39,534 nucleotides of DNA from Gammaproteobacteria bacterium TMED78 (lineage in GTDB: Bacteria > Pseudomonadota > Gammaproteobacteria > Steroidobacterales > Rariloculaceae), in the NCBI GenBank assembly GCA_002171615.1, contig NHEF01000025.1, forward strand, positions 1-39,534. Reading direction: 5' to 3'. Shown here one piece after another: positions 8,734 through 17,403 of this stretch. A program made the translations under genes and the position numbers. Numbering within the stretch: the first letter of the stretch is position 1; each line of letters begins with the position of its first letter. The notes under the pieces were generated by a model. The model ran no database searches, had not been told where the DNA came from, and saw nothing but the letters and a program-made list of their open reading frames with translations.

Positions 8734-9168
8734 TTATACCTGTTTAGCAAAATATGCTTTATAGCAAAATAATATTCCAATTATTGATGGAATAGCGCTA
8801 TAAATATGATTTAAATCAGAACGGAGGCTAGGCGCACTTAGCTCTGGCATAAAAGGCATTCCTACCCAGAAAGGGGCATAGAAACCAACTATAAGCACAA
8901 TAGCGGCAAACCAAACTAATGGACTTCTAGTAGATTTAGGAACAAATAGTAAAATAAGTGTGGAGATCATAGCTGCTATAGATACAAAAACTTCTCTAAA
9001 AAAATGATACCAGCCATGGGTAACTACCATCCTACTTTCTGGTTGTAATAAAAAGTTATTATCACCAATATGTCTCCAAGTAAAATAGACTTCCCACTTT
9101 ATAGCAAAATAAAACCCTAGAGCTACCAAAACTCTACCAACATTAAGACAAGTAAAATAAGATTTCAT
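8734..9168 (-). CDS. Small integral membrane protein, unknown function
   Basis: This is a 144-aa protein with four predicted membrane segments (about residues 8-24, 57-75, 83-104 and 122-139). Between the first two lies a soluble loop containing WRHIGDNNFLLQPESRM. I recognise no family. It starts 14 bp downstream of the broken EamA transporter gene on the same strand, so it is probably translated from the same transcript. Its stop lies 10 bp from the stop of the convergent 119-aa gene. Nothing points to an enzyme: there is no conserved Cys pair or obvious metal motif. Confidence 0.65.
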   Translation of the reverse strand: MKSYFTCLNVGRVLVALGFYFAIKWEVYFTWRHIGDNNFLLQPESRMVVTHGWYHFFREVFVSIAAMISTLILLFVPKSTRSPLVWFAAIVLIVGFYAPFWVGMPFMPELSAPSLRSDLNHIYSAIPSIIGILFCYKAYFAKQV

Positions 9169-9182
9169 TATAATATCACTCC

Positions 9183-10074
9183 TTATTTAAGACTATTAGC
9201 ACCCAAAATAACGCCCGTAAAAATAAAAACTGAACCAATAATATGATACAGAAAAAGGTACTCTCCTAAAATAATTATAGCAAAAAAAACTCCGAAAATA
9301 GGAATAAGGTTAAGAAAAAGAGCCGCATTAACAGCGCCTACAGCTTTAATACATATATTCCAAATAAATATACAAACAGTAGTTGCTATAACTCCTAAAT
9401 ATAGAATAGATCCTACAGCTTTACCTGAAAAGGAAAAACCGCCAAAGAGTAAATACTCTACCAAATAAAAAGGAAGGGTAAGAACACATCCCAGCAAAGA
9501 TATAAAAAATAGAAGTAGTGCATTACCAGGCAATGAGTCAGACTTATGTAATACAATAGTATAAGCAGCCCAAGCTAATACTGCTAGTAGCATAATTAAA
9601 TCGCCAATATTCATTGAAAAAAAAAGATAAGAACGAGATGTCACCATGCGATATCATGATTAAAACTCCAAAAAGAGCAATTATAATTGCTAAAGTTTTC
9701 TTTATTGATACTTCATCTCTAATAAAAAATAATGCTATTAATGCTGTAAATATTGGCTGGCTTCCATTGATGAGACTAGCATTAATAGCAGTAGTGAAAT
9801 TTACTGCAATTACAGACATTGTATTCCCAAAAATAATTAAAATTGCAACTAAGCCTATACTTCGCCAAGATTTGATATAAGATTTAATTCTTGAAATATC
9901 ATTTATAACAAATGGAAATATTACAATTAGGGCGGCACACCATCTAAAAAATGTAAGTGCCAAGGGTGGTATTACTTCATACGCACCTCTTGAAACCACT
10001 AAAGCCCCTCCCCATAAAGCCATATTAATTACTAGTAAGATATAAGCAATCGATCTTGATAGGGGTTGAGCCAT
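9183..10074 (-). pseudogene. EamA-family (DMT) transporter, interrupted by a +1 frameshift in a T9 run
   Basis: Two overlapping frames encode the two halves of one ten-helix drug/metabolite transporter. The N-terminal frame (9544-10074, 176 aa) gives the first EamA repeat, from MAQPLSRSIAYILLVINMALWGGALVVSR-type sequence to GVLIMISHGDISFLSF, and then degenerates. The C-terminal frame (stop at 9183) resumes at SMNIGDLIMLLAVLAWAAYT and runs through the second repeat. The switch point is a nine-base homopolymer, A9 on the given strand at 9617-9625 (T9 on the coding strand). Removing one base restores a continuous 296-aa protein, the normal length for the family. A sequencing or assembly error, a real mutation, or an mRNA made functional by polymerase slippage would all look like this. 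Substrate is unknown. Confidence 0.85.
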
Positions 10075-10137
10075 AATAAGCCTTTTAAAATAAATTATTA
10101 TACAATGCTAATAATTAATTTATAGCATAAAGAAATT

Positions 10138-10704
10138 ATGGATGATAACGACTTTTGGAGCTTCTCTAATCAGATTTATAGAAAGAATCATATATCTGAA
10201 GTATGTCTATATTTACAAGATATACATAAATTAAACATAAATCTAATTTTATTCTGCTGTTGGTTTGGAAAAAATTTTGGAGTATTAGATAAGAATTTAT
10301 TCAATAAAATTATTAAAAGGTCATCGTCTTGGGATGTGGTGGTTGTAGCTCCTCTCAGAAAATTAAGAATAGATTTGAAATACTCTAATAAAGCTAATTT
10401 AAATTGGAGTGCTGAAATTCCTTTGTTAAGAGAAAAAATAAAAACTATTGAGCTAGAAGCAGAAAAATTAAATCAATTATACCTTCAGAAAGAGGCGCTT
10501 AAGCTAAAGAAAAATAAAATTTCTACCAAGCAGTTAGACTGCGTAATTAAAAATTTATTTCTTTATTTATCTAATAAAAAAATATGTTTTTCTAAATCTA
10601 ATACTAATCTTTTTAATAATACTATGCTTATCTTAATCGCTATTTTTCCTAATCATAATCAAGAAGAGATTGCTAATAAACTAGACAATCTGAAAGACAA
10701 ATGA
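10138..10704 (+). CDS. DUF2390 / TIGR02444 family protein
   Basis: This is a 188-aa cytosolic protein of the TIGR02444 (DUF2390) family, recognised from the N-terminal pattern FWSFSNQIYRKNHISEVCLYLQD followed by HKLNINLILFCCWFG, which is typical of the gammaproteobacterial family. No biochemical function is established. The remaining sequence is a lysine-rich helical region. Its last four bases (ATGA, 10701-10704) overlap the start of the FAD oxidoreductase gene, indicating translational coupling. No clear Shine-Dalgarno precedes the ATG at 10138. Confidence 0.8.
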   Translation: MDDNDFWSFSNQIYRKNHISEVCLYLQDIHKLNINLILFCCWFGKNFGVLDKNLFNKIIKRSSSWDVVVVAPLRKLRIDLKYSNKANLNWSAEIPLLREKIKTIELEAEKLNQLYLQKEALKLKKNKISTKQLDCVIKNLFLYLSNKKICFSKSNTNLFNNTMLILIAIFPNHNQEEIANKLDNLKDK

Positions 10705-11810
10705 TTAATCAGACTGATATAGTAGTCATAGGAGCAGGAGCTGTTGGTTTAGCTATAACAAAATACCTTTCTAAACTAAATAAAGATGTTCTTTTAATTG
10801 AAAAAAATAATAATATCGGGGAAGAGACCTCATCTAGAAACTCTGAAGTTGTTCATGCCGGTATTTACTACCCAACAAATAGTCTAAAAGCAAAACTTTG
10901 TATAAAAGGAAAAAAACTACTCTATGATTATTGTAAGGAAAAAAAAATATTTTATAAAAAATGTGGAAAATTAATCATATCTCAAGAAAAATCAGATAAG
11001 ACTAAATTAGATATAATTGAAAATCAGGCTAAAAAAAATGGTTTAACTGATCTCAAAAGATTAACCAGTAAAGAAATGTATAAAATAGAGCCTGAAATTG
11101 AGTGCTTAGAGGCGATTTACTCTCCCTCAACAGGTTTTTTTGATAGCACTCATTTTATGCAATCCCTTAGAGAGGATATTGAAAATTCACATGGATCTAT
11201 TTCACTTAATTCAAAAGTAATTGGCGGTACTATTAATAAAAATTATATAGATCTAATAATTGATAAGTCTGGAAAAATTACTAACTTAAAAACAAAGTAT
11301 CTTATTAATGCTGGTGGCCTTTACTCAACAAATATTATTAAAAAATTTATAAATTTTCCAAAAGAATTTATACCAAATATTTTTTATACAAAGGGTACAT
11401 ATTTTAACTATTTAGGAAAAAATCCTTTCAAACATCTCATTTATCCTTTGCCAGAAAAATCAGGTTTAGGAATACACATTACACTTGATAAATATAATAA
11501 AATAAAATTTGGTCCAGATACAGAATTAACAAATATAGTTGAATATGAAGTTAATGAGTATAAATTAGAAAAATTTTACAAATCTATAAAAACTTTTTGG
11601 CCTAATGTTGTAAAAGAAAATATTTTACCTGGATATTGCGGAATTCGACCTAAGCTCTATAAAGAAAATATAAAAGAGAATGATTTTGTTATACAAGGGC
11701 CAATTAATCATCGTATTCAAAGACTAGTTAATCTCTTCGCTATTGAGTCACCAGGCCTTACATCTTCTTTAGCAATAGGAAAATATATAAGGAATTTACT
11801 ATTTAAGTAA
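10701..11810 (+). CDS. FAD-dependent oxidoreductase, L-2-hydroxyglutarate dehydrogenase (LhgO)-like
   Basis: This is a 369-aa DAO-fold flavoprotein. The FAD-binding motif VIGAGAVGLAI is at residues 9-19, followed by the family stretch SSRNSEVVHAGIYYP and SLKAKLCIKGKKLLYDYC, which is very like L-2-hydroxyglutarate oxidase/dehydrogenase (LhgO/L2HGDH). A late GIRPKLY block and the C-terminal ESPGLTSSLAIG segment complete the fold. It would oxidise L-2-hydroxyglutarate or a related 2-hydroxyacid to the 2-oxoacid, passing electrons to the quinone pool; the substrate is inferred from the family. It is coupled to the preceding DUF2390 gene by an ATGA overlap and is convergent with korB, overlapping it by 8 bp. 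Confidence 0.82.
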   Translation: MINQTDIVVIGAGAVGLAITKYLSKLNKDVLLIEKNNNIGEETSSRNSEVVHAGIYYPTNSLKAKLCIKGKKLLYDYCKEKKIFYKKCGKLIISQEKSDKTKLDIIENQAKKNGLTDLKRLTSKEMYKIEPEIECLEAIYSPSTGFFDSTHFMQSLREDIENSHGSISLNSKVIGGTINKNYIDLIIDKSGKITNLKTKYLINAGGLYSTNIIKKFINFPKEFIPNIFYTKGTYFNYLGKNPFKHLIYPLPEKSGLGIHITLDKYNKIKFGPDTELTNIVEYEVNEYKLEKFYKSIKTFWPNVVKENILPGYCGIRPKLYKENIKENDFVIQGPINHRIQRLVNLFAIESPGLTSSLAIGKYIRNLLFK

Positions 11811-12801
11811 TAGTCCAAATATCTCCATTTCTAATTACACTATTTATACTTACTTTTCTTTTCATTTTAGAAGAATGGGATTCATAAAAATTATTCTCAT
11901 AAATTTGCTTTTCTACCTTTCTTATTACGCCTAACGCAACAGGAAACTCTGGTGGCTCCATGCTTAATAATAACTGAGACAAGACAGGATTAGTCTCATC
12001 ATGTATAAGAATATCATCTTTATTATTTTTAGAATCTACTACCTCTAATTCTAAATTATTTCTTATCCTTAAACCTTTTGAATTATCCTTACCAAATAAA
12101 AGTGGTTTACCATTTTCTAAATGAATCTGAAAATCAATTGCATTTTCTTTACTAGTAAAATTAGAAAATACCTTATCGTTATAAACTATACAATTCTGAA
12201 ACACTTCAACCAGAGAAGTCCCTTTATGAAAGTGTGCAGACTCTAGAACCGATCCGAGACCTCTTTTATCTGTATCTATAGCTCTAGCAATAAAAGTACC
12301 TCCAGCACCTAAAGCAAATAAACCAGCATTCACTGCGCTACCTATAGAGCCTTTAGGAGATGAAGGTGACTTAGTACCAATTCTTGAAGTAGGAGAAAAT
12401 TGACCCTTAGTAAGGCCATAAACTTCATTATTAAAAAGAATAATATTGAGATTAAGGTTTCTTCTCAAGGTATGTAAAAGATGATTACCACCTATAGATA
12501 ATGCATCTCCATCACCAGTTATAACCCATATATCTAAATCGGGTTGCGAGATTTTAAGACCAGTAGCAATAGAAGGGGCCCTTCCGTGAATTGTATGAAA
12601 TCCATAGGTTTCTATATAATATGGCATCCTAGATGCACAGCCTATTCCAGACACAAAAACTATATTTTCAGGACTCAGATTAATCTTTGAGAGAGTTTGG
12701 GTCATAGTTTTTAAAACTGCATAATCCCCACAGCCAGGACACCATCTAACCTCTTGGCTTGAAGAAAAATTATGCTCTAATTTATTTTTTTTATTTTTCA
12801 A
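11803..12801 (-). CDS. korB: 2-oxoacid:ferredoxin oxidoreductase, beta subunit
   Basis: This is the thiamine-diphosphate-binding subunit of a KorAB-type 2-oxoglutarate (2-oxoacid):ferredoxin oxidoreductase. The 332-aa protein shows CPGCGDYAV near residues 21-29, SGIGCASRMPYY, HGRAPSIATG, the TPP/Mg motif GDGDALS (96-102) and NNEVYGLT (124-131). The cysteines of CPGCG and the later Cys of the F-Q-N-C segment fit the 4Fe-4S ligands of the family. It starts 5 bp after the korA stop, so the pair is one operon. It supplies reduced ferredoxin and a CoA thioester from the 2-oxoacid. The 2-oxoglutarate assignment rests on overall KorB likeness and is not proven. Confidence 0.92.
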   Translation of the reverse strand: MKNKKNKLEHNFSSSQEVRWCPGCGDYAVLKTMTQTLSKINLSPENIVFVSGIGCASRMPYYIETYGFHTIHGRAPSIATGLKISQPDLDIWVITGDGDALSIGGNHLLHTLRRNLNLNIILFNNEVYGLTKGQFSPTSRIGTKSPSSPKGSIGSAVNAGLFALGAGGTFIARAIDTDKRGLGSVLESAHFHKGTSLVEVFQNCIVYNDKVFSNFTSKENAIDFQIHLENGKPLLFGKDNSKGLRIRNNLELEVVDSKNNKDDILIHDETNPVLSQLLLSMEPPEFPVALGVIRKVEKQIYENNFYESHSSKMKRKVSINSVIRNGDIWTIT

Positions 12802-12806
12802 AATAA

Positions 12807-14645
12807 CTACTCATCTAAACAATAATTTATTTCTTTAATTAACTCAGATACTAAAAACGGCTGTCCTGTAACTTTACAAAATGATATCGGGTTTAAATTT
12901 AATTTATCTTTCAATAAAGCTGAAAGCTGTCCCATATTCATTTCCGGTACCAAAACTTTTTCGAAGCCTTCAAGTAATTTTTTTAAGTTCTTTGGAAAAG
13001 GGCTGATATAATTAATATGTATTTGGCTAACATTCTTATTACTAATAGATCTTAAGCTCTGATTGATTGCACCAAAAGATGATCCCCAGCCTACTACAGC
13101 TAACTTTCCTCTAGCGGGGCCAAAAGACACTTCTTGATTAGGAATAAAATTACTTATATTTTTTATCTTATTAATTCTCAAGTTTGTCATTTTCTGATGA
13201 TTGTCTGGATCATAAGATATATTTCCAGTCTCAAAATCTTTTTCTATTCCACCAATCCGATGAATACCGCCTTTAGTACCAGGAATAATCCATGGCCTTG
13301 CTAGAGTAGACTTATCCCTAAGGAAAATATTTTTAATATCTCTTTTAGGCTGATTGATTGCTATTTTTTTATATTTTTTTATGTCAGGTAAAAGCCAAGG
13401 GTGAGATGAATTATTAATAAATCCATCAGTGAGTAAAATAACTGGCGTCATATGATGAATAGCTATTCTAACGGCCTCAATAGCAATATCAAAACCATCA
13501 CTTGCTGTAGATACAGATAAAACTGGAATAGGCGCATCGGCACTTCTACCATAAACTGCCTGCAATAGATCTGATTGCTCAGTTTTAGTTGGTAAGCCTG
13601 TAGAAGGGCCTCCCCTCTGAGAGTTAATAATAACAAGGGGCAACTCTGTATTTATTGCAAGATTAATAGATTCTGTTTTTAATGAAATGCCGGGGCCTGA
13701 ACTTGAAGTAACGCCTATAGCTCCTCCGTAAGATGCACCAATAGCTGCACATATAGAGGCAATTTCATCCTCAGCTTGAAAAACTCCTATACCAAGCTCC
13801 TCCATTTCAGATAATTTATGTAGTAAAGATGATGCTGGTGTAATTGGATATGAGCAGAACATCATTGGTAAATCTGCTAACTCCGCTGCTGCTGCTAAAC
13901 CATATGCTAGAGCATCACTTCCTTTAACATTCCTATATTCCCCAGACGAAAAATCTGATGGAGGAAAAAAATACTTTGGCAAAGTCGTACTAACTTCATT
14001 TGTCTCACCAAAAAAATAACCGGCTTTTAGAGCAGTCTTATTAGATTCAATTGTGTCTTTATCTATAAATAGCTTATTAATCCAAGAAATCGTTTTTTCG
14101 ATATCATGCCCAAATACCCATAAAATTAATCCTAATGCTAAAAAGTTTTTACATCTAGATGCTTTACTTTTACTTAAACCAAATCTTAAAACGGACTCGC
14201 TAGTTAATTTATCAATATCTAGTTCAACCAATTGAAAGGATGATAAAGCACTAGTAAGTCTTGGATCTTTATCAAACTTCGCTTTTGCAAGATTGCGCTT
14301 AGTAAATGCACCAGTATTAATGATAATAATAGCTCCACTATTCAATAATGGTAAATTAACTTTTAAAGCAGCTGGATTAAAGGCTACTAAAACACTCGGG
14401 CTGTCCCCAGATGTCATTATTTTAGCGGATCCTAAATTAATTTGGTACGAAGAAACGCCAAATTCTGAGCCTGCAGGGGCTCTAATTTCTGCAGGAAAAT
14501 CAGAAAATGTAGCGAAATCATTTCCTTTTAAAGCGGTAGATTTTGCAAATTGCGCTCCCATAAGTTGTATTCCATCACCCGAATCTCCAGCAAAACGAAT
14601 AGTAATAGCTTTTTCATCTATATTTGTTTTTTTCATATTATTCAT
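12807..14645 (-). CDS. korA: 2-oxoacid:ferredoxin oxidoreductase, alpha subunit with fused gamma domain
   Basis: This is the 612-aa large subunit. The N-terminal gamma domain (about 1-210) begins with RFAGDSGDGIQLMG. The alpha domain follows, with the signature CSYPITPAS (264-272), QAEDEIASICAAIGASYGGA, TSSSGPGISLKTE and INSQRGGPSTGLPTKTEQ. These bind the pyrimidine side of thiamine diphosphate and the CoA substrate in the family. The gamma-alpha fusion is the usual bacterial KorA form. Two possible ATGs lie three codons apart at the start. The gene is divergent from the ferredoxin gene across a 54-bp gap, so the enzyme and its probable electron acceptor are likely co-regulated from one intergenic region. 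The protein is oxygen-sensitive in many relatives but functions in aerobes too. Confidence 0.93.
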   Translation of the reverse strand: MNNMKKTNIDEKAITIRFAGDSGDGIQLMGAQFAKSTALKGNDFATFSDFPAEIRAPAGSEFGVSSYQINLGSAKIMTSGDSPSVLVAFNPAALKVNLPLLNSGAIIIINTGAFTKRNLAKAKFDKDPRLTSALSSFQLVELDIDKLTSESVLRFGLSKSKASRCKNFLALGLILWVFGHDIEKTISWINKLFIDKDTIESNKTALKAGYFFGETNEVSTTLPKYFFPPSDFSSGEYRNVKGSDALAYGLAAAAELADLPMMFCSYPITPASSLLHKLSEMEELGIGVFQAEDEIASICAAIGASYGGAIGVTSSSGPGISLKTESINLAINTELPLVIINSQRGGPSTGLPTKTEQSDLLQAVYGRSADAPIPVLSVSTASDGFDIAIEAVRIAIHHMTPVILLTDGFINNSSHPWLLPDIKKYKKIAINQPKRDIKNIFLRDKSTLARPWIIPGTKGGIHRIGGIEKDFETGNISYDPDNHQKMTNLRINKIKNISNFIPNQEVSFGPARGKLAVVGWGSSFGAINQSLRSISNKNVSQIHINYISPFPKNLKKLLEGFEKVLVPEMNMGQLSALLKDKLNLNPISFCKVTGQPFLVSELIKEINYCLDE

Positions 14646-14699
14646 ATTTTGATTATAATTAGAGAATACATCATAAAATAAGAAGTACGAAATATATTA

Positions 14700-15023
14700 A
14701 TGACATTTGTAGTTACCGAAAGCTGTATTAAATGTAAATTCACAGACTGTGTAGAAGTGTGCCCTGTTGACTGCTTCCATGAGGGACCAAACATGCTAGT
14801 TATCAATCCTGAAGAATGTATAGATTGTACACTTTGCGAACCAGAGTGTCCTGAAGAAGCTATTTATGATGAAGAAGAAGTTCCAGAAGATCAAAAGAAT
14901 TTCCTTGAACTAAATGCAGAACTATCCAAAAAATGGCCTACTATTACTGAGGCAAAGGATCCGCCTAAAGATGCTGATGAATGGAGCAACAAGTCAAATA
15001 AAATTCAATATTTAGAAAAATAG
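14700..15023 (+). CDS. fdxA: 7Fe ferredoxin (3Fe-4S/4Fe-4S, FdxA type)
   Basis: This is a 107-aa ferredoxin of the Azotobacter ferredoxin I type, a low-potential electron carrier. Nine cysteines are visible at positions 9, 12, 17, 21, 25, 40, 43, 46 and 50. They are arranged as C-x2-C-x4-C-x3-CP plus an extra Cys25, and C-x2-C-x2-C-x3-CP, the pattern for one 3Fe-4S and one 4Fe-4S cluster. A highly acidic C-terminal extension (about 56-107) follows, which is normal for the family. Its divergent position 54 bp from korA suggests that it accepts electrons from KorAB; this pairing is inference from position. Confidence 0.93.
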   Translation: MTFVVTESCIKCKFTDCVEVCPVDCFHEGPNMLVINPEECIDCTLCEPECPEEAIYDEEEVPEDQKNFLELNAELSKKWPTITEAKDPPKDADEWSNKSNKIQYLEK

Positions 15024-15033
15024 CACTTATAGT

Positions 15034-17343
15034 TTATGGCTGAAAAAGGTAAGAAAATTTTATAAAAAACTGTTCCCCATCTCTATATAATTCTGGAACT
15101 CTAATCAACTCTCTTCCATTCTCTGTATCTACTACCTGAAAATTACTAGAATTATAATTATAACCAACATAAAAAGCAGACCAAGGATTTATTACGTATC
15201 GGAATAATAAATCGTAATTTATCCCTTTGGTATTTTCTAGTGAAGTCATATTACTCGGCATAGTAATATCTTTCTGAGCAATAAATCTTAAAGAGATCTC
15301 TTTAGAGAATTGATAATTTAATTTGGCTCTCATTATTTCATTATTAAATATCCTAGCATTTGATATTTTATCTTTTAGTGAAGACTGAAGAATGCTTGTA
15401 TCAATATTTAATTGTCCAAATGGTTTCCAAGTTATACCTAGAGTAAACTCATCTGTATCGCCTATTTCTGGCTCTTTACCTTTAGCAGGTAATAAATTAA
15501 TTGCCTCGCCTTGAGCTATATCAAAATTAAAAAATAAATTTGTTAAAAACTTGCTAGAAAAGCTAATCTTGAAATTATTATATTTATAATTTCTTATGCT
15601 CGAAATAGAGTTATGATCTTCTGGCCTTAGGCTTTCTTTGGTATCGTAATAGTCTAATTTAAGCTCTGTATAGCCATCCCACTTCCAAGTAAATGTTCCA
15701 ATAAATTCTTCATATAAATCTAAACTATTTTGGTCAAGTATTTTGTTTACAAAAATCGATGGGCCCCATTGATTAAGAAATCCACTCTCAGGGATAAAAT
15801 TATAAGAAACCCTACTATGCCAAGACTTATTATCAGGTCGATAATTACGAGGCAAAAAGGCTAAATCTGCCACAAAGTCCTCACTAACATTTATGTAGTG
15901 TGTATGAACATTAAGATGGTTACCTTGACGATCAAGTCGGATATTATACATATCACCACTTTTATCTACTGCTTCACTATTCTTTAAACTACTATTTATT
16001 AGCTGTATATCAGTAGACCAATTTTCATTTAAATTAACTCTGCCATCATAACTAAAGACTTTATTTTTCCTTGATCCAAACGTGCGGTCACTCATAAAAA
16101 ATCCTAGTCTATAATCTTCAGAAATATCCTTAAAAATTCTCAAAACTTCTACTTCTGCAGAACTACCAAACAGCTTATTATCTTTAGATACGGAATAGCC
16201 TGGAGCTTGATCATCTACTAACATAGCGCCAACACCCCAACCATTCTCTTGACCAGTAAACCTTAGACCATTGCTTGGATCTTTAATTCTTCGGGTAAAT
16301 AAAAGGGTTGCTTCGGAGTTAAAATAATCAGAATTTTCAATAAAAAATGGTCTTCTCTCAGGAAATAAAACTTCAAATCGTTCATTAACTGTTACTTGAG
16401 GCTCATCTGACTCTACCTGACTAAAATCAGGATTAAAAGTTGTATCTAAGACAAAGCTATCTCGCAAAATAAATTTTGCATCTAAGCCAATTTCACTATC
16501 ATTATTTTTTAGAAAATTGGACCCGCCAATATTTTCTTTATCCAAAATATCGTACTGCCTCGAAAAAAGAAATGGCACTATTTGGATATTTCGACCAGGC
16601 GAAACATCAGAAATACCTGAAAGAAGGGCAGCTTGAATAATACGACTTTTAATATTCCTTGATGATTCAGGCCAGGCATTTAATTCACTTTTCCTTGGAA
16701 TAGATCTAAAGAATTGTATACGCCATAACTGATCGGGTTGCTCAGAAAAACGCAATGTTTTTAAGGGTATAGTCATCTTCACAACATAGCCGTTATCAGT
16801 TAGCTGGCCTTCTGAATGCCATAATGCTTCATAAGAAGAATCAAAACCCGAAGGCTTAGATAGCTCGTTGTAACGACCATCCCATTGAATACCAAGCGGT
16901 GACGATCTAAAGACATATGAAGATCTCAGTGTATTAAAAGTATCTAAATCTAATCCTATCCTATCATCATCCCAGATAGCTTCTCTTGGAGCCATATTTG
17001 CTCTTATTAGCTCTGGATTGCTATCAAAACAAAGAAATATAAAATATAAATTTTCTCTATCGTAAGCAAAATATACCTCGGTACTTTCAGTAGCTGGCTG
17101 TAAATCATTTGGAAACCTCTGCTTAAAATTAGTAGCAAATTGCATCTTTTCTTTAATTTCCATAGATGGAGACATATCTAAAAAATCCTCGATAGCTGGT
17201 GGATTATCGATATAAGGAATTTCTATGTTGGTTATTTCAAAGCTATAAGCAAAATTAAACTTAAGAGATAAAATAAATATACAAAATAATAGAAATGGTT
17301 TTAAATTATTAACAAAACCAAAAGGAAAAAATTGATTTATCAT
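15034..17343 (-). CDS. DUF5916 outer-membrane protein with CBM9-like N-terminal domain
   Basis: This is a 769-aa exported protein. A hydrophobic signal segment (about residues 14-33) is followed by a carbohydrate-binding family 9-like beta-sandwich (about 40-230; TEVYFAYDRENLYFIFLCFD and DDRIGLDLDTF are typical). The DUF5916 region then runs to the C-terminus, with the hallmark DTTFNPDFSQVESDEPQVTV and FEVLFPERRPFFIENSDYF blocks near residue 310, and ends in an aromatic residue-rich beta-barrel-like stretch (FFIKFSYLFQP). The family is probably outer-membrane; its function is not established. A second, distant member lies at 31696-33909. This gene is divergent from soxC with 60 bp between them, so shared regulation is possible but unproven. 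Confidence 0.85.
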   Translation of the reverse strand: MINQFFPFGFVNNLKPFLLFCIFILSLKFNFAYSFEITNIEIPYIDNPPAIEDFLDMSPSMEIKEKMQFATNFKQRFPNDLQPATESTEVYFAYDRENLYFIFLCFDSNPELIRANMAPREAIWDDDRIGLDLDTFNTLRSSYVFRSSPLGIQWDGRYNELSKPSGFDSSYEALWHSEGQLTDNGYVVKMTIPLKTLRFSEQPDQLWRIQFFRSIPRKSELNAWPESSRNIKSRIIQAALLSGISDVSPGRNIQIVPFLFSRQYDILDKENIGGSNFLKNNDSEIGLDAKFILRDSFVLDTTFNPDFSQVESDEPQVTVNERFEVLFPERRPFFIENSDYFNSEATLLFTRRIKDPSNGLRFTGQENGWGVGAMLVDDQAPGYSVSKDNKLFGSSAEVEVLRIFKDISEDYRLGFFMSDRTFGSRKNKVFSYDGRVNLNENWSTDIQLINSSLKNSEAVDKSGDMYNIRLDRQGNHLNVHTHYINVSEDFVADLAFLPRNYRPDNKSWHSRVSYNFIPESGFLNQWGPSIFVNKILDQNSLDLYEEFIGTFTWKWDGYTELKLDYYDTKESLRPEDHNSISSIRNYKYNNFKISFSSKFLTNLFFNFDIAQGEAINLLPAKGKEPEIGDTDEFTLGITWKPFGQLNIDTSILQSSLKDKISNARIFNNEIMRAKLNYQFSKEISLRFIAQKDITMPSNMTSLENTKGINYDLLFRYVINPWSAFYVGYNYNSSNFQVVDTENGRELIRVPELYRDGEQFFIKFSYLFQP

Positions 17344-17403
17344 TTTTTATGGTCTAAGGTCGAAAAAAGCGATTATATCATATTGTAAAAAAAAACCATC
17401 TTT

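Noticed and set aside
14053-14652. Long plus-strand open frames opposite korA
   Set aside because: They are antisense to a clearly conserved coding sequence and show no family likeness; the same applies to other antisense frames over aceE, murJ, obgE and rplU.
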